Assembly (NCBI GenBank): GCA_025465385.1
Contig: JAODNG010000319.1
Span: 1-6,635 of the forward strand
From: Pseudonocardiales bacterium
GTDB lineage: Bacteria; Actinomycetota; Actinomycetes; Mycobacteriales; Pseudonocardiaceae
Reading direction: 5' to 3'
DNA length: 6,635 bases
Below the pieces are notes generated by a model. It saw nothing but the letters and a program-made list of their open reading frames with translations, was not told the DNA's origin and ran no database searches. A program made the position numbers and the translations under genes. Of the stretch, positions 6,296-6,635 are shown in pieces (within the stretch, counting starts at the first letter, position 1; each line of letters starts with the position of its first letter).

Positions 6296-6635
6296 ATGAT
6301 GCGGCTGCATCAGACTGGCCGGATTGTTTTGGTAGTGCAGGCACTGTTGGTTTCGGCGCTGGCCATTGCAGGTTTGATCTCCGCGGCAGGCTCACCGACC
6401 GGCGTCGGTCATGTAGCCGGGTTCTCGTTGAACGTTCCACACAGCGCCCTGCTGCTCGCCACGGCCGGGGCGAGCGTGCTGGCAGCACTGTGGAGCCGGA
6501 TCGGCCGGATTTGGGCCATGACTCAAGCAGCTCTTTACACCTTGATATACGTTATCGGCACCGCAGCCAGCACCGGACACTCGCAGGACACATGGCTGAG
6601 GTTGAATACGCCGGATCACTTCCTGCACCTGGGCT
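6296..6635 (+). CDS. DUF4383-like small integral membrane protein, 3'-truncated
   Basis: The frame runs from ATG 6296 off the right edge, giving 113 complete codons with no stop. At least three hydrophobic helices are visible: about 10-31 (IVLVVQALLVSALAIAGLIS), about 51-66 (ALLLATAGASVLAALW) and about 73-91 (IWAMTQAALYTLIYVIGTAA). The last residues, LRLNTPDHFLHLG (101-113), match the signature that precedes the final helix in DUF4383 proteins, where an Asn-Thr-x-Asp-x-x-x-His pattern is typical; His49 after the loop fits the earlier conserved His of that family. A fourth helix probably follows beyond the window. Function is unknown; the protein should sit in the cytoplasmic membrane. A GAGGAG Shine-Dalgarno supports the start, and a second ATG is immediately downstream. 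It is transcribed divergently from recQ. Other small four-helix families cannot be fully excluded from this partial sequence. Confidence 0.75.
   Translation, partial: MMRLHQTGRIVLVVQALLVSALAIAGLISAAGSPTGVGHVAGFSLNVPHSALLLATAGASVLAALWSRIGRIWAMTQAALYTLIYVIGTAASTGHSQDTWLRLNTPDHFLHLG

Noticed and set aside
6394..6409. Hairpin ACCGAC-CGGC-GTCGGT inside the DUF4383-like gene
   Set aside because: Six-base stem within coding sequence, no T tract; such dyads are common in GC-rich coding DNA.

Overview
The window looks like an ordinary chromosomal stretch of a high-GC actinobacterium, most likely a Mycobacterium or close relative. This rests on the strong G/C bias at third codon positions, frequent GTG starts, apparent leaderless start signals, and the family make-up (a mycobacterial-style ProX, a TM0106-type RecB-like nuclease, an actinobacterial RecQ variant, a DUF4383-like membrane protein). 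The genus call is inference; no rRNA or marker gene is present.

Layout, left to right. (1) 2-613 (+): 3' two thirds of an osmoprotectant ABC-transporter substrate-binding protein (ProX/OsmF/OpuCC type). (2) 611-655: three copies of a 15-bp tandem repeat that begins on the proX stop codon. (3) 704-2350 (+): a two-domain Cas4/RecB-like plus RNase H-like protein of the TM0106 family, apparently leaderless, with a TAGTCT -10 box at exactly -12 to -7. (4) 2380-3693 (+): UDP-glucose 6-dehydrogenase, 29 bp downstream with a good Shine-Dalgarno, so probably co-transcribed. (5) Convergent junction at 3694-3711. (6) 3712-4422 (-): DUF2071/YqjF-family protein, directly downstream of recQ. (7) 4458-6098 (-): a RecQ-family helicase of unusual C-terminal architecture. 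(8) 6099-6295: divergent intergenic region with a perfect 20-bp palindrome. (9) 6296 to window end (+): 5' part of a small DUF4383-like membrane protein.

Functionally the genes do not form one obvious pathway: osmolyte uptake, a putative nuclease, nucleotide-sugar oxidation (UDP-glucuronate supply), a conserved protein of unknown function, DNA repair helicase, and a membrane protein. Two DNA-processing proteins (the TM0106 nuclease and RecQ) lie within about 2.1 kb on opposite strands, but nothing ties them together. I see no mobile element, CRISPR array, phage gene, RNA gene or toxin-antitoxin pair. The most interesting points are the seemingly degenerate nuclease core beside an intact Fe-S cysteine set in the TM0106 protein, the rearranged tail of RecQ, and the small non-coding repeats and palindrome.
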